A program made the position numbers and the translations under genes. The notes under the pieces are model-generated. The model saw only the letters and a list, made by a program, of their open reading frames with translations, was not told the origin of the DNA and did not search any database. A stretch of DNA of 64,000 nt, taken from Chitinophaga filiformis. Lineage in GTDB: Bacteria; Bacteroidota; Bacteroidia; Chitinophagales; Chitinophagaceae. The DNA lies in assembly GCF_023100805.1 (NCBI RefSeq), contig NZ_CP095855.1, forward strand, positions 7,977,001 to 8,041,000, written 5' to 3'. Of this stretch, positions 34,802 to 43,627 are shown piece after piece (position 1 is the first letter of the stretch; every line of letters begins with the position of its first letter).

Positions 34802-35759
34802 AAAACACAATGTTTTCAGGTTCATCAGGTAGAAACATGATCTCTTTAGGACCTTTGTCCAGTTTATGAACATCCAGCAGTGAGACGATCTTTTTATAAA
34901 CAGTTGCGTGCATGACACCCTGGTGGTCTGTATATTCGATTTCAAATTGTACCTGCGGCTGCTCATTAATATACATGCCCGTTTGTTCGTAGTTCTGGAT
35001 GATACCTGTAGTCTTAAGGCCATACATGACCATGCGTAGCGGTTGGGCTGTATCGCCGGATGCTTTGCTGATAAATCCAAGCAGTACTCTCAGGAACAGA
35101 ACAATGCCGATATTTATCAGCGGTACCGAGATCCAGGGATGCGAAAGCCTTAAAAAACGCCAACCGGCCCCCTCACTCTCCTGCGCATATGAAAAAACGG
35201 GGTAAACAATAGCAGCCATCAGGAGGATTAAAAAAATGAGTGAATAGAATAATACAATCCCCTTATTACGCGATACCTGCAGTGTTTTCGGAACAAACGT
35301 TATATCCCTCCCATTGAAGCTAACACTCATTGCAATAGTATTACCCACTTCATAACGTTTTTCAAAGGGCCTGCCATCATTCAACTCGTAGGGTACTTCC
35401 ACCTCAGTACCGGCAAGGTTCCGGAATGCAAGCCTGAGATCGAGCGTAACAGCGTCGCGAATAGCGCCCCGCTTCACCTTCCGGACAATCTTTGCCACAA
35501 TTGTAGTGCCTTCCCGGGCCGTTTTCTCCAAACGATATTTGTCTGTAAATACCAGCTTTATGAAAAAACGGCTATACATCCCGATAGCGATCAGCCAACT
35601 GAGAATACCGAGACCCAGGTAAAAAAAGGCAACCGTAGCGCTCTCCTGTGGTGGTTCATCTGCACTGCCGGTTGTATAGTAAAGAAAAGTCGGTAGTGCA
35701 ATTGTAAAACCGAGTGTGTACAAAAGCCAAAAGATCTTACCCAGGTCCGCTTTATTCAT
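34782..35759 (-). CDS. Membrane protein with DUF3592-like domains
   Basis: 325 residues. Four hydrophobic segments: about 9-29, 41-65, 167-190 and 209-232. Soluble stretches after the second and fourth are beta-rich (TIVAKIVRKVKRG, VTLDLRLAFRN; GIIQNYEQTGMYINEQPQVQFEIEY), the repeated DUF3592-type fold. Role unknown. It forms an operon with the lipoprotein downstream and possibly with the DUF4870 gene 52 bases upstream. Confidence 0.8.
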   Translation of the reverse strand: MNKADLGKIFWLLYTLGFTIALPTFLYYTTGSADEPPQESATVAFFYLGLGILSWLIAIGMYSRFFIKLVFTDKYRLEKTAREGTTIVAKIVRKVKRGAIRDAVTLDLRLAFRNLAGTEVEVPYELNDGRPFEKRYEVGNTIAMSVSFNGRDITFVPKTLQVSRNKGIVLFYSLIFLILLMAAIVYPVFSYAQESEGAGWRFLRLSHPWISVPLINIGIVLFLRVLLGFISKASGDTAQPLRMVMYGLKTTGIIQNYEQTGMYINEQPQVQFEIEYTDHQGVMHATVYKKIVSLLDVHKLDKGPKEIMFLPDEPENIVFYEELTL

Positions 35760-35811
35760 AATGCTATTTTTATCATGTGCCCTAATACTGTCTCCTCGGT
35801 TAAAGTGTCAT

Positions 35812-36135
35812 TTACCCGATAAAAGAGAATTTGTCCTCGAATATTTTTCCAAAAACAGGAACGGGCTTCAGCGCCCCGTTAACCGCGTTGATGATGCCCA
35901 GCACCCAGAAGATGGTGATCACAAGGCTAAGCAGGCTCAAAAAGGAAAGCGCAGGAATAATACCTGCAATAATGTTTAACACAATGCTGAAAAGCACACT
36001 GACAATGGCCAGTCCCAACGACTGCCGTAAATGATATTTTAGCAGCTTGTCTGCCCTGTCTTTACCGGAAAAATAAGCAACTGCCCAGCCGATCAATGTT
36101 ACATAGGAGAGAATAGATAGTGTTTTTGTGTTCAT
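35812..36135 (-). CDS. DUF4870-family small membrane protein
   Basis: 107 residues from ATG 36135 (MNTKTLSILSYVTLIGWAVAYF). Three hydrophobic helices, with KLLKYHLRQSLGLAIVSV between the first and second and FWVLGIINAVNGALKPVP near the end, are the DUF4870 pattern (the HxRQ-like motif is diagnostic). Role unknown. The longer frame from 36222 is not needed. Confidence 0.85.
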   Translation of the reverse strand: MNTKTLSILSYVTLIGWAVAYFSGKDRADKLLKYHLRQSLGLAIVSVLFSIVLNIIAGIIPALSFLSLLSLVITIFWVLGIINAVNGALKPVPVFGKIFEDKFSFIG

Positions 36136-36364
36136 GTTTAAATGGTTACGTGTGGCGTTATTACCGGTACAAAGGTGAACTGACATCTGCTCAACAGCAA
36201 ACCTGACGCGGCTACGAAGCATCTACTTCCCTGCGTAAAGGTGTCTACAATACGACTACAGATTTCCTTAATTATTTATTAAACAGACGATTACGCATAT
36301 CACAAAGCGCATTTCCTTCAATAGTTTTATCTGCCGTCTTATTGATTTACAGTAAATTGGTAGT

Positions 36365-38233
36365 ATGAAATCCTTATTGTCGATATTCATCTGCCTCACC
36401 TGTTTAGGCAGTTTTGCACAAACCAGGTTGTCTGATAGCCTACAATCAGTTATTGACCATCCACAAATAAGCGGGCAGGAGAAAGCAGTATTGTTAAACC
36501 GGCTGGCAGAGTTTTACCGGGTCAATAAAGAGTATGCGAAGGCCATAAATACCGCCCGGAAGAGTATATCGCTATCCTCGGGCATTAAAAATTATACCGA
36601 AGCTACCAAAGCTTATCTTGTACTATTGAATAGCAGGATCAGTGCACAGGAACTTAGCAATATCAAACCACTCAGTGATACTTTAGTTCTGACAGCCAAT
36701 AAGGCCAATGCCCCGGTTGCCCTGGCCTATGCCTATTACGGACAAGCCCTGCTTTTTAAAGTACTTGAGCATCCGGAAACTGTCCTGAAGTATTGCCAGA
36801 TGGCGCTGACCTCGCTGGAGAAACAACACGACCCATATATCGCCGCCAAGGTTTATTATCAGTTGTATGCAGTTAATTCGAACTGGAATAATGGCGATCA
36901 AGCCTATCATTATGCCTCCCTCGCCACAGAAAATGCCCTGAATACCACTGACTATACGCTGCTGAGCAATTGCTATAATGCAATGTCAACGGCATATGAA
37001 TATAAATATGAAGCGCATCATCAACAGGAAGCGCTCGACAGCATCCTGTACTTCCTTAATAAATCAGAGCAACTTTACACCCGCTACCCGGGCCAGCTTA
37101 ATAATTACGCTTACGCGATCACCTGTATTAATATTGCCAGCTACTATCAGCGGTTTGCCAGTCCCACCGACAGCAAGGCACAGGGTATATATTATGCCAA
37201 TACCGCCCGGGCAGTTTTAAGAGATGCCCCCAATAGCCAGGAAGTCATTGCAAGTAGCCTTGGTATCCTGAGTGAATATGCAAGGCGGGACGGCAAGGAC
37301 CGGGAAGTGGAACATTATCTGCTGGAAGCATATGAGGTGATGCTGACCCAACAGTCGCCCTATTATTATACAATGATCAACGTGACCAAAGGCCTGGCCG
37401 CCTTCTATGAAGGACAAAGGGATTACAAAAATGCACTTAAGTTTCAGCAGCTTGTAAATGAATATAGCAGCAAAAATTTTGACCAGCAAAAAGCGTTAAA
37501 GGCCCAGAAGCTTGAAATAGAATATCAAACCGAAAAGGCCAATAATGAACTACGCTTCCTGAAAGAACGGGAAAAAAGCCAGCAACAAAAGAACTTCTTA
37601 TATACCTGTATCGCTATCGCCTCCAGCCTGCTCCTGTTCTTTTTGTTCCGGTCCTATCATTTCCGCTTACGCTACTCACTACAACGCGAAAAACAACTGG
37701 AACTGGAAAAGCAGGATTCCGAGCTACAACTGAAACTTGAAAAGGAGGAACAGGCAAGACTGAAGGCAGAGCAACAACTGCTGGAAGTACAGCAACAACA
37801 GCTCAAAAAAGAAGTCATGGCCAATGCGCTGCAGCTGGAACATAAAAACCAGATGTTATACAATCTGAAAGATAAACTAGCCGGCGGGGATGAAGTAAAT
37901 ATAAAGAAGATCCTGAAAGAAGAAATGATCCTGGATAATGATTTCGAACAGGCAAAACTGCAGATCCAGCAGGTACATGTCGACTTTTTCCAGTTGCTGA
38001 ATGAGAGAGCACAGCGGAAGCTTACATTGCTCGACCTGAAATTATGCGCTTATGTCTATCTGCAGATGGATACCCGGCAAATAGCACAGTTGATGCATGT
38101 TGAAGCCAAAAGTGTCAGAATGAGCCGCTACAGGATCAAGCAGAAGCTCGGTCTGGACAAAGACGAAGATCTCAACGCCTTCTTACAGAGTTTAAATGAA
38201 AATATCCGCGGGAACAGAACAACCGAATCTTAA
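36365..38233 (+). CDS. TPR/transmembrane/HTH regulator
   Basis: 622 residues. Signal peptide (MKSLLSIFICLTCLGSFAQ), then a periplasmic helical region of TPR-like repeats (about 30-390), one transmembrane helix (FLYTCIAIASSLLLFFLF, near 417-434), a cytoplasmic coiled coil (about 440-515, rich in E, K, Q) and a C-terminal LuxR-like HTH (LTLLDLKLCAYVYLQMDTRQ through VEAKSVRMSRYRIKQKLGL). This one-component sensor layout is common in Bacteroidota. The signal and targets are unknown; no obvious partner is adjacent. Confidence 0.9.
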   Translation: MKSLLSIFICLTCLGSFAQTRLSDSLQSVIDHPQISGQEKAVLLNRLAEFYRVNKEYAKAINTARKSISLSSGIKNYTEATKAYLVLLNSRISAQELSNIKPLSDTLVLTANKANAPVALAYAYYGQALLFKVLEHPETVLKYCQMALTSLEKQHDPYIAAKVYYQLYAVNSNWNNGDQAYHYASLATENALNTTDYTLLSNCYNAMSTAYEYKYEAHHQQEALDSILYFLNKSEQLYTRYPGQLNNYAYAITCINIASYYQRFASPTDSKAQGIYYANTARAVLRDAPNSQEVIASSLGILSEYARRDGKDREVEHYLLEAYEVMLTQQSPYYYTMINVTKGLAAFYEGQRDYKNALKFQQLVNEYSSKNFDQQKALKAQKLEIEYQTEKANNELRFLKEREKSQQQKNFLYTCIAIASSLLLFFLFRSYHFRLRYSLQREKQLELEKQDSELQLKLEKEEQARLKAEQQLLEVQQQQLKKEVMANALQLEHKNQMLYNLKDKLAGGDEVNIKKILKEEMILDNDFEQAKLQIQQVHVDFFQLLNERAQRKLTLLDLKLCAYVYLQMDTRQIAQLMHVEAKSVRMSRYRIKQKLGLDKDEDLNAFLQSLNENIRGNRTTES

Positions 38234-38383
38234 TCTGTCACCTACCCCGAAACTACACACTTCATATTAAACGTAAATTTTTACTATCAACAGCGCCAGC
38301 TTAAGTTATCATATGGATTTAGATAATTCATTTGGCGGATGAAATGAAAAAATTGCAGTATGTTCGTGCCAGATCCCTGTATC

Positions 38384-38773
38384 ATGCGTAAACTTTTACT
38401 TAAGAATCTTTCTCTTACGGTTGTTTTATCATTCATATTATCCTCCGTTTTGTTTCTCGTTTATTACGAATCTGCAAACGAGGGGTTTGAAGGGAAACAG
38501 GCATTACTCATACTATTCGCCGTGGCCGATATCTTCCAGCATCTGCTTTTGTTTATCTTTTCATTGCCTGCGCTTTTCCTGGCAAGCCCCAGGATATATG
38601 CCAGCAAGGTACAGCGGCCACTATTTTACTTCGGAGGAGCGGTATTGGTGACACTGATTTCACTCGTGCCGATTATTAGTGATAATCCTGGCGACATGCC
38701 ATTGCTAATTCCGAATCTATTATTCCTGGTTATATACACCCTGTTTTATTTCCGGTTGACGAAGCAGCAGTAG
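38384..38773 (+). CDS. Small membrane protein, unknown
   Basis: 129 residues from ATG 38384 (MRKLLLKNLSLTVV); an in-frame ATG lies at 38360. Four hydrophobic helices (about 10-27, 42-66, 80-98, 105-122) with few charges. No family recognised. Confidence 0.7.
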   Translation: MRKLLLKNLSLTVVLSFILSSVLFLVYYESANEGFEGKQALLILFAVADIFQHLLLFIFSLPALFLASPRIYASKVQRPLFYFGGAVLVTLISLVPIISDNPGDMPLLIPNLLFLVIYTLFYFRLTKQQ

Positions 38774-38841
38774 CTTGCAAACCTGTTATCAGGGCCTTCC
38801 TACCAGAGATGATATTAGATAATAACCACACGATAGCTCAT

Positions 38842-39435
38842 CTACAACCCATCTTCTCTGGACGACAGCCATTGCCTATACCTTTCTTTGTAAAGATCAC
38901 GGGTTGAGGAATCCCTTAGAATGATATCCATCCCGCCATCATAAGGCGCTACAATACAATTATTACAGATAGAAACAAAGAAGACTCTCAGATTATCTTC
39001 CGCCACATCTCTGAGTATTTCGTCATACTTATGATGAGACCAGACCTGTTCCGTAAACATTAGTGTATAGATTTGCCCCTTTTCATAATTCACCGGATCG
39101 TGCAGATGCAGATCAATAGGCTCCAGCCGGGTGAATGCAAAGGGCTTGACAGATGCCGTTTCATTGGTTGCAGACGAATCAGTATAACCCTCAATATAAA
39201 ATTCTCCTGTTACAAGAACGAAGGGAGATCCGTTCGTAAACAAATCAGTAAGAATGATGTTTTGCCTGCTCAACAATATATCCCAGTCTTTCGGCCCCGA
39301 AGGATACCGGCGGGAATCCGGCAGGCTATGAATACGAAACCAGCGATCGGCATAGTCATGCCTAAAATGATGTCCTATCGGAATCGTATCAGGATAGTTG
39401 GATGTCCAAAAAATTTTAAATTCCTCCGCAGTCAT
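38842..39435 (-). CDS. DUF3885-family protein
   Basis: 197 residues. The C-terminal block FVSICNNCIVAPYDGGMDIILRDSST, then YKERYRQWLSSREDGL, is the DUF3885 signature, and PIGHHFRHDYADRWFRIHSLPDSRRYP is the usual opening. Cytosolic, role unknown; these occur as scattered single genes and have been suspected of immunity roles. No toxin gene is next to it. Confidence 0.82.
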   Translation of the reverse strand: MTAEEFKIFWTSNYPDTIPIGHHFRHDYADRWFRIHSLPDSRRYPSGPKDWDILLSRQNIILTDLFTNGSPFVLVTGEFYIEGYTDSSATNETASVKPFAFTRLEPIDLHLHDPVNYEKGQIYTLMFTEQVWSHHKYDEILRDVAEDNLRVFFVSICNNCIVAPYDGGMDIILRDSSTRDLYKERYRQWLSSREDGL

Positions 39436-39576
39436 TAATGTCTTTATGATTTATAGAAATTGGGATTTCCATCACAAACCATCAAAAAAAACATTCATAA
39501 TATTTCCAAAAGCGTTCAAATATAAAACAACTTTTAACAACAACGCCGGGTGGCTATCACCCGGCATTGCATCTTA

Positions 39577-40176
39577 TTATTCAAACTCCTCCATTAATTC
39601 CTTCATCTCCTGAATACGCTTCCCAAATCGCACCCTGATATACCATACATTAATATAATGCACCAGTACACTCAACACCAGCCATATAGCCAATGCCCAA
39701 TACCATGTAAGATGCGGAAAGAGTTTAAACTGTACTGCTATCATCGTAACACTAACGCCTGTCGATGTCCATAGGTATATGTTTATGACCTGTTGCGTTT
39801 TCTCATAAATATTCCTGATATAATTGCTGATATGTATATCCTTCTGACTTGAGGAAATCTGCCTGAGTCGCTTAAACATAAAGAGCCATACCAGCATATA
39901 CAGTATTCCCCCTATGTTTGTAACATGTTGTACCAGGGTGATCGGCGGTACGGTGATGGTTTTCCTGAGCGAGTTGAAACACTCAAATATTATAAAAAAG
40001 AACAGGCATGTTATAATGATGTTGATCTCCTTTTTGAATTGAAGACGCAGCCCTTTCTTGCTGGCAACAAGGCGTTCATCTATCATCCTGCTTACATCAC
40101 TCTCAGTAAACGACGTCTTATTGTACTCTCCGGCAGCTGCCCTTAACAGCGAATCAAAGTCATCCATCGGCTCCAT
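39577..40176 (-). CDS. Membrane protein in the ECF sigma operon (possible anti-sigma)
   Basis: 199 residues. A cytoplasmic N-terminus of about 45 residues (MDDFDSLLRAAAGEYNKTSF...) precedes four hydrophobic segments (about 50-66, 82-98, 133-152, 157-176). The start overlaps the sigma factor stop by one base. The position suggests an anti-sigma factor, but I see no zinc-binding HxxxCxxC motif, so this is inferred from context only. Confidence 0.7.
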   Translation of the reverse strand: MEPMDDFDSLLRAAAGEYNKTSFTESDVSRMIDERLVASKKGLRLQFKKEINIIITCLFFFIIFECFNSLRKTITVPPITLVQHVTNIGGILYMLVWLFMFKRLRQISSSQKDIHISNYIRNIYEKTQQVINIYLWTSTGVSVTMIAVQFKLFPHLTWYWALAIWLVLSVLVHYINVWYIRVRFGKRIQEMKELMEEFE

Positions 40177-40670
40177 CAGTATTCAATTTTAGTACGTGTG
40201 ATTAAATCTTTCAGTTTCTGCCGTATCCTGCTCAGTTTAACACCGACATTATTTTCTGAATCACCTGTGATATCTGATATTTCGCGGTAGCTGATGCCGT
40301 CTATATACAGCAGGATCAAAGCTTTTTCTGCTTTGGGAAGCGCACGGATAGCATCCCAGAGTATGCGCTCCTGGTCATGATGTACCTGGTCATCATAATC
40401 AACTGAGGGTGCTGGCATTATCTGTTGTGTATGTTTTTGCCGCGTGGCAGACTTTTTAGAATGCGTCAATGCCGTGTTCAATGCTACCTGGTACATCCAG
40501 GTAGACACTTTACTTTTATGCTGAAACCTGGGAAAAGACAACCATAGCTGTAGCCAGATTTCCTGTAAAAGGTCTTCTTTATCCTCTCTCGTATCCGCAT
40601 AGATGTTTATTACTTTGAAAATGATTCCCTGATGCGGCATTGTGTGTTCCAGGAACTCGGATTTGGTCAT
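40176..40670 (-). CDS. ECF-type RNA polymerase sigma factor
   Basis: 164 residues. Region 2 shows DKEDLLQEIWLQLWLSFPRF, then STWMYQVALNTAL, and region 4 shows LPKAEKALILLYIDGISYREISDITG followed by VGVKLSRIRQKLK. It overlaps the TraB-like gene upstream by one base and the membrane gene downstream by one base, so all three are translated together. Confidence 0.93.
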   Translation of the reverse strand: MTKSEFLEHTMPHQGIIFKVINIYADTREDKEDLLQEIWLQLWLSFPRFQHKSKVSTWMYQVALNTALTHSKKSATRQKHTQQIMPAPSVDYDDQVHHDQERILWDAIRALPKAEKALILLYIDGISYREISDITGDSENNVGVKLSRIRQKLKDLITRTKIEY

Positions 40671-41569
40671 TACTCATGCGCCTTTTTAATGTTAAAGGGA
40701 ATGTTCTTCAAAGTATACCCTTTTTCTTTCAATAACATTATGAGGCCTGTCTTGTTCCCCAGGTGCCCGGCGCCCACAGCAATCAGTGGATGTTCATGCT
40801 GCAGCAGGGAGTCGATTCTTGCGGCCATCACAATATTTCTTTTAACGAGTAATTGTTCGTTGAAATTCACGTCAAGCGGACTTTCATCATTCAGTTCCGT
40901 CAGCAGACGCTCAATGTCCTGCTTAACGTACACCGCCGTCATATTCTTCAGCAATGCTGCAGGCGGCTGCTTTCTTATCAACGTCTGCTGGAGCATTTTT
41001 ACCTGTTCGGGAATAGAGATGGCATTGATGGCGTCCATTTCTTCCTTTACCGTTTCCAATCCGCCGGTAGGCAGTTTCTTCTTACCTGCAGCGCCGTACA
41101 ATGCAAGGTCGACCGAGGCCGCCTTGCCATCATTTCCCATGATCAGTGCGATCAGCAACACGGGCTTGATAGCGTACAATCTGTCTCCAAGCATGTTTAG
41201 CGTAACGGAAGTGGAGGACAAAGCCCGGAGCTTTTCTAATGATGCAGCGTCCAGCAATTTATTGATGTATTGTGTAGTGTCTGGTATAAACATGGCAGCC
41301 ATCATTTCTGAGGGATCGATCTTTGCGAAGTCCAGCTCGAAGTATACCTTATCCACTTTGTCTAACATATCAAACGGCGCCTGGGGTAACTCATATGAAC
41401 TGGTATCGTACAGGTGAATGGTGCCAAATAAATAAGCAGGTTTTGACAGGTTCTTACCAGAAATCTCCCACAGGAGCCCTTTCTGTTCCTGGGCAGATAC
41501 CGGCTGAAACGCTGCTGTTAACAGGGCCAGACTTAAAACAATGGTTTTCAGTAAATTTAATGTTCTCAT
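40670..41569 (-). CDS. TraB/GumN-family protein, exported
   Basis: 299 residues with a signal peptide (LLKTIVLSLALLTAAFQPVSA). LLWEISGKNLSKPAYLFGTIH is the family opening with the GxxH motif, YFELDF follows, TGGLETVKEE is in the middle, and HPLIAVGAGHLGNKTGLIMLLKEKGY ends it with the second GxxH. These are thought to be metalloproteases of the Tiki/TraB fold. First gene of the sigma operon, so it may act on or report the same envelope signal. Confidence 0.9.
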   Translation of the reverse strand: MRTLNLLKTIVLSLALLTAAFQPVSAQEQKGLLWEISGKNLSKPAYLFGTIHLYDTSSYELPQAPFDMLDKVDKVYFELDFAKIDPSEMMAAMFIPDTTQYINKLLDAASLEKLRALSSTSVTLNMLGDRLYAIKPVLLIALIMGNDGKAASVDLALYGAAGKKKLPTGGLETVKEEMDAINAISIPEQVKMLQQTLIRKQPPAALLKNMTAVYVKQDIERLLTELNDESPLDVNFNEQLLVKRNIVMAARIDSLLQHEHPLIAVGAGHLGNKTGLIMLLKEKGYTLKNIPFNIKKAHE

Positions 41570-41880
41570 TTTAAGCGTTTTTATTCATTAGTATGCCGGC
41601 ATGCTAAAAACTTACACTATTTGCCCGGATATTTTTTTAATCACATTCAAAATACAAGATCTTCTTATAAAAAACAGCACACCTTAAATGCACTTATTTT
41701 ATCCTAACCCGCTAACCTCTGGCTCATGACTGCAGATAATACAGTTCTGCATTTATCTTGACTACGATCAGCATAAAAATGCTGCATCCCACATTATGGC
41801 CGTTTTCCTGAATTTACCTGAGAGACAGTTCCCTGTTGAGAACAGTGACCTTCCGGTCTCATTAAGAACCGCCCGGGACT
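41570..41880. other. Intergenic stretch, no feature seen
   Basis: About 310 AT-rich bases between the sigma operon promoter side and a dead alcohol dehydrogenase. A short inverted repeat CTGTT-gag-AACAG (about 41833-41845) is the only structure I noted. Confidence 0.45.
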
Positions 41881-42180
41881 ATGCCCGATAAATTTCCCGG
41901 TGCGTCAACTTTTGGTGGCTATTCCGGAAAGATCATTGTTGGCAAGTACTATATACTGACCATACCGGAAAACCTTAATTTAGCACCTACTACGCCGTTG
42001 TAGTACGCCCGTATCACTGTCGCAGGTATCGGTGGTTTAGGGTATATGGGCATTAAAATTGCGAAAGCAATGGGCGCTCATGCGGTTGCATTCACTATTT
42101 CTGAATCAAAATTCGCTGAAGCCAAACGCTTTGGTACAGATGGAGTAGCGCCCGATCACATTGCTGCAAACATTATTTAA
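41881..42180 (+). pseudogene. Zinc alcohol dehydrogenase remnant
   Basis: One frame from 41881 to TAA 42178-42180 reads TFGGYSGKIIVGKYYILTIPENLNLAP, then a TAG at 42001-42003, then TVAGIGGLGYMGIKIAKAMGAHAV. This is the YahK/cinnamyl-alcohol-dehydrogenase type, with the GIGGLG cofactor motif. The zinc-binding N-terminal half is missing, about 20 residues around the internal stop are deleted, and the tail is gone. It precedes the cupin/SDR pair and may once have been in its operon. Confidence 0.82.
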
Positions 42181-42241
42181 TGAGGCGTCCTGCCTCCCAT
42201 CTTCAGGATCAATATTTGTTGGATAGTTAAAAGAATAAATA

Positions 42242-42640
42242 ATGGAAATAACAAGAATAGGTTCGAGGGCTTCCGTCAAGGGGCCGGACGATTGGTTTAC
42301 AGGTGCTGTGAGGATAGATCCGCTTTTTGATGCCAATGAGGCCAGACGTGCTGCAGCTGCGAGCGTAACCTTTGAACCAGGAGCAAGGACGGCCTGGCAC
42401 ACTCATCCCCTCGGTCAAACCCTCATTGTTACAGCAGGCTTTGGCTGGGTACAGCGTGAAGGCGGCCCCGTAGAAACCATACAACCCGGAGACGTGGTTT
42501 GGTTCGAACCTAACGAAAGGCATTGGCATGGAGCGACCGCTACAACAGGCATGACGCATATTGCTATCCAGGAGAACCTGAACGGTAAGGTGGTGGAATG
42601 GATGGAGAAAGTTACAGATGAGCAATATAGAGGCTTATAA
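42242..42640 (+). CDS. Cupin-domain protein (hydroxynitrile-lyase-like type)
   Basis: 132 residues. Motif 1 is GARTAWHTHPLGQTLIVTAGFGWV and motif 2 is IQPGDVVWFEPNERHWHG, giving three His and one Gln as metal ligands. The order WHTHPLGQ...HWHG is that of single-domain cupins that include manganese hydroxynitrile lyases and tetrahydroxynaphthalene-type enzymes. No signal peptide. It lies 17 bases before an SDR gene. Confidence 0.88.
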   Translation: MEITRIGSRASVKGPDDWFTGAVRIDPLFDANEARRAAAASVTFEPGARTAWHTHPLGQTLIVTAGFGWVQREGGPVETIQPGDVVWFEPNERHWHGATATTGMTHIAIQENLNGKVVEWMEKVTDEQYRGL

Positions 42641-42657
42641 CTTTTTTACCCGATAAC

Positions 42658-43425
42658 ATGGCGAGAATATTTATTACAGGCTCCGCAGATGGCCTGGGAC
42701 TATTGGCTGCAAGATCTTTGATAAGCTCAGGTCACCAGGTGGTGCTTCATGCACGCAATAAAGCAAGGGGCAAGCACGCAATGGAGAAAGCGCCTGGCGC
42801 TGAAGATGTGTTCATCGCCGACCTCTCCAGTATTGAACAAACAAAAGCACTGGCATTGGAATTAAATGCCAAAGGCGCCTTTGAAGCGGTGATCCATAAC
42901 GCGGGTGTTTACCAGGTACCGAAAGACAGTGTCGGGGCGGAAGGCCTGCCCCTGTTATTCACTGTAAATACGCTCGCTCCTTACATCCTGACCTCCCTGA
43001 TGCATAAACCTGAACGGCTCATCTACCTGAGTTCCGGCATGCATCTGCAAGGCAATCCAAAAGTAGAAAGCCTGCCGAAAAGTTTAGATGCCAAACATGG
43101 CCACATCAGCTATTCCGATACTAAGCTGCACGATGTAATACTGTGTATGGCGGTAGCCCGTAAGTGGACAGATGTGTATGCTAATGCCGTTGATCCCGGC
43201 TGGGTGCCAACAAAGATGGGAGGCGCCGGCGCTCCGGACAATCTTGACAAGGGTTTCGAAACACAGGTATGGCTGGCGGTAAGCAATGATCCGGAAGCAT
43301 GCGTAAGCGGGCAGTATTTTCACCATAAAAGAAAAGCTCGTTTCCTGCCGGAAGCCGAAGATCCTGCTATACAGGAAAAGTTCCTTTCCCGTTGTGAACA
43401 GATTACGGGTGTTTCTTTTCCGTAA
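42658..43425 (+). CDS. Short-chain dehydrogenase
   Basis: 255 residues. Cofactor motif TGSADGLG (7-14), NAG in HNAGVYQVP, catalytic YSDTK in ISYSDTKLHD, and DPGWVPTKMGG. It follows the retinol-dehydrogenase-like SDR pattern. NAD(P)-dependent; substrate unknown. Operon with the cupin. Confidence 0.9.
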   Translation: MARIFITGSADGLGLLAARSLISSGHQVVLHARNKARGKHAMEKAPGAEDVFIADLSSIEQTKALALELNAKGAFEAVIHNAGVYQVPKDSVGAEGLPLLFTVNTLAPYILTSLMHKPERLIYLSSGMHLQGNPKVESLPKSLDAKHGHISYSDTKLHDVILCMAVARKWTDVYANAVDPGWVPTKMGGAGAPDNLDKGFETQVWLAVSNDPEACVSGQYFHHKRKARFLPEAEDPAIQEKFLSRCEQITGVSFP

Positions 43426-43493
43426 ATAATGGCGAGTCAGCCGCCATCCATAATATTTGAAAGACACCGGTTTTCACCCGGTATCCAAATAAA

Positions 43494-43572
43494 AGCGCCT
43501 GTATCTTTTCTTGAATTGTCCCCTGGAAGTGCATGACTTCGGGCGTTCGCTTCAAATCCAGATACAGGCGCT
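43494..43572. repeat. Long inverted repeat with structured loop between convergent genes
   Basis: AGCGCCTGTATCT (43494-43506) and AGATACAGGCGCT (43560-43572) are perfect complements 53 bases apart. The loop contains a nested hairpin (GAAGT-gcat-GACTTC region, 43525-43540). On the minus strand the right-to-left hairpin runs into TTTTATTT, so it could terminate the haloperoxidase operon or be a small structured RNA or REP-type element. Confidence 0.6.
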
Positions 43573-43627
43573 ATATGTTTTTTCTGCCTGACAGTAAAAG
43601 AAAACACTGTCATCACCGGGGCATCAA

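Noticed and set aside
34801..35080. Longer start for the lipoprotein gene
   Set aside because: It would overlap the DUF3592-like gene by 300 bases and hide the lipoprotein signal.
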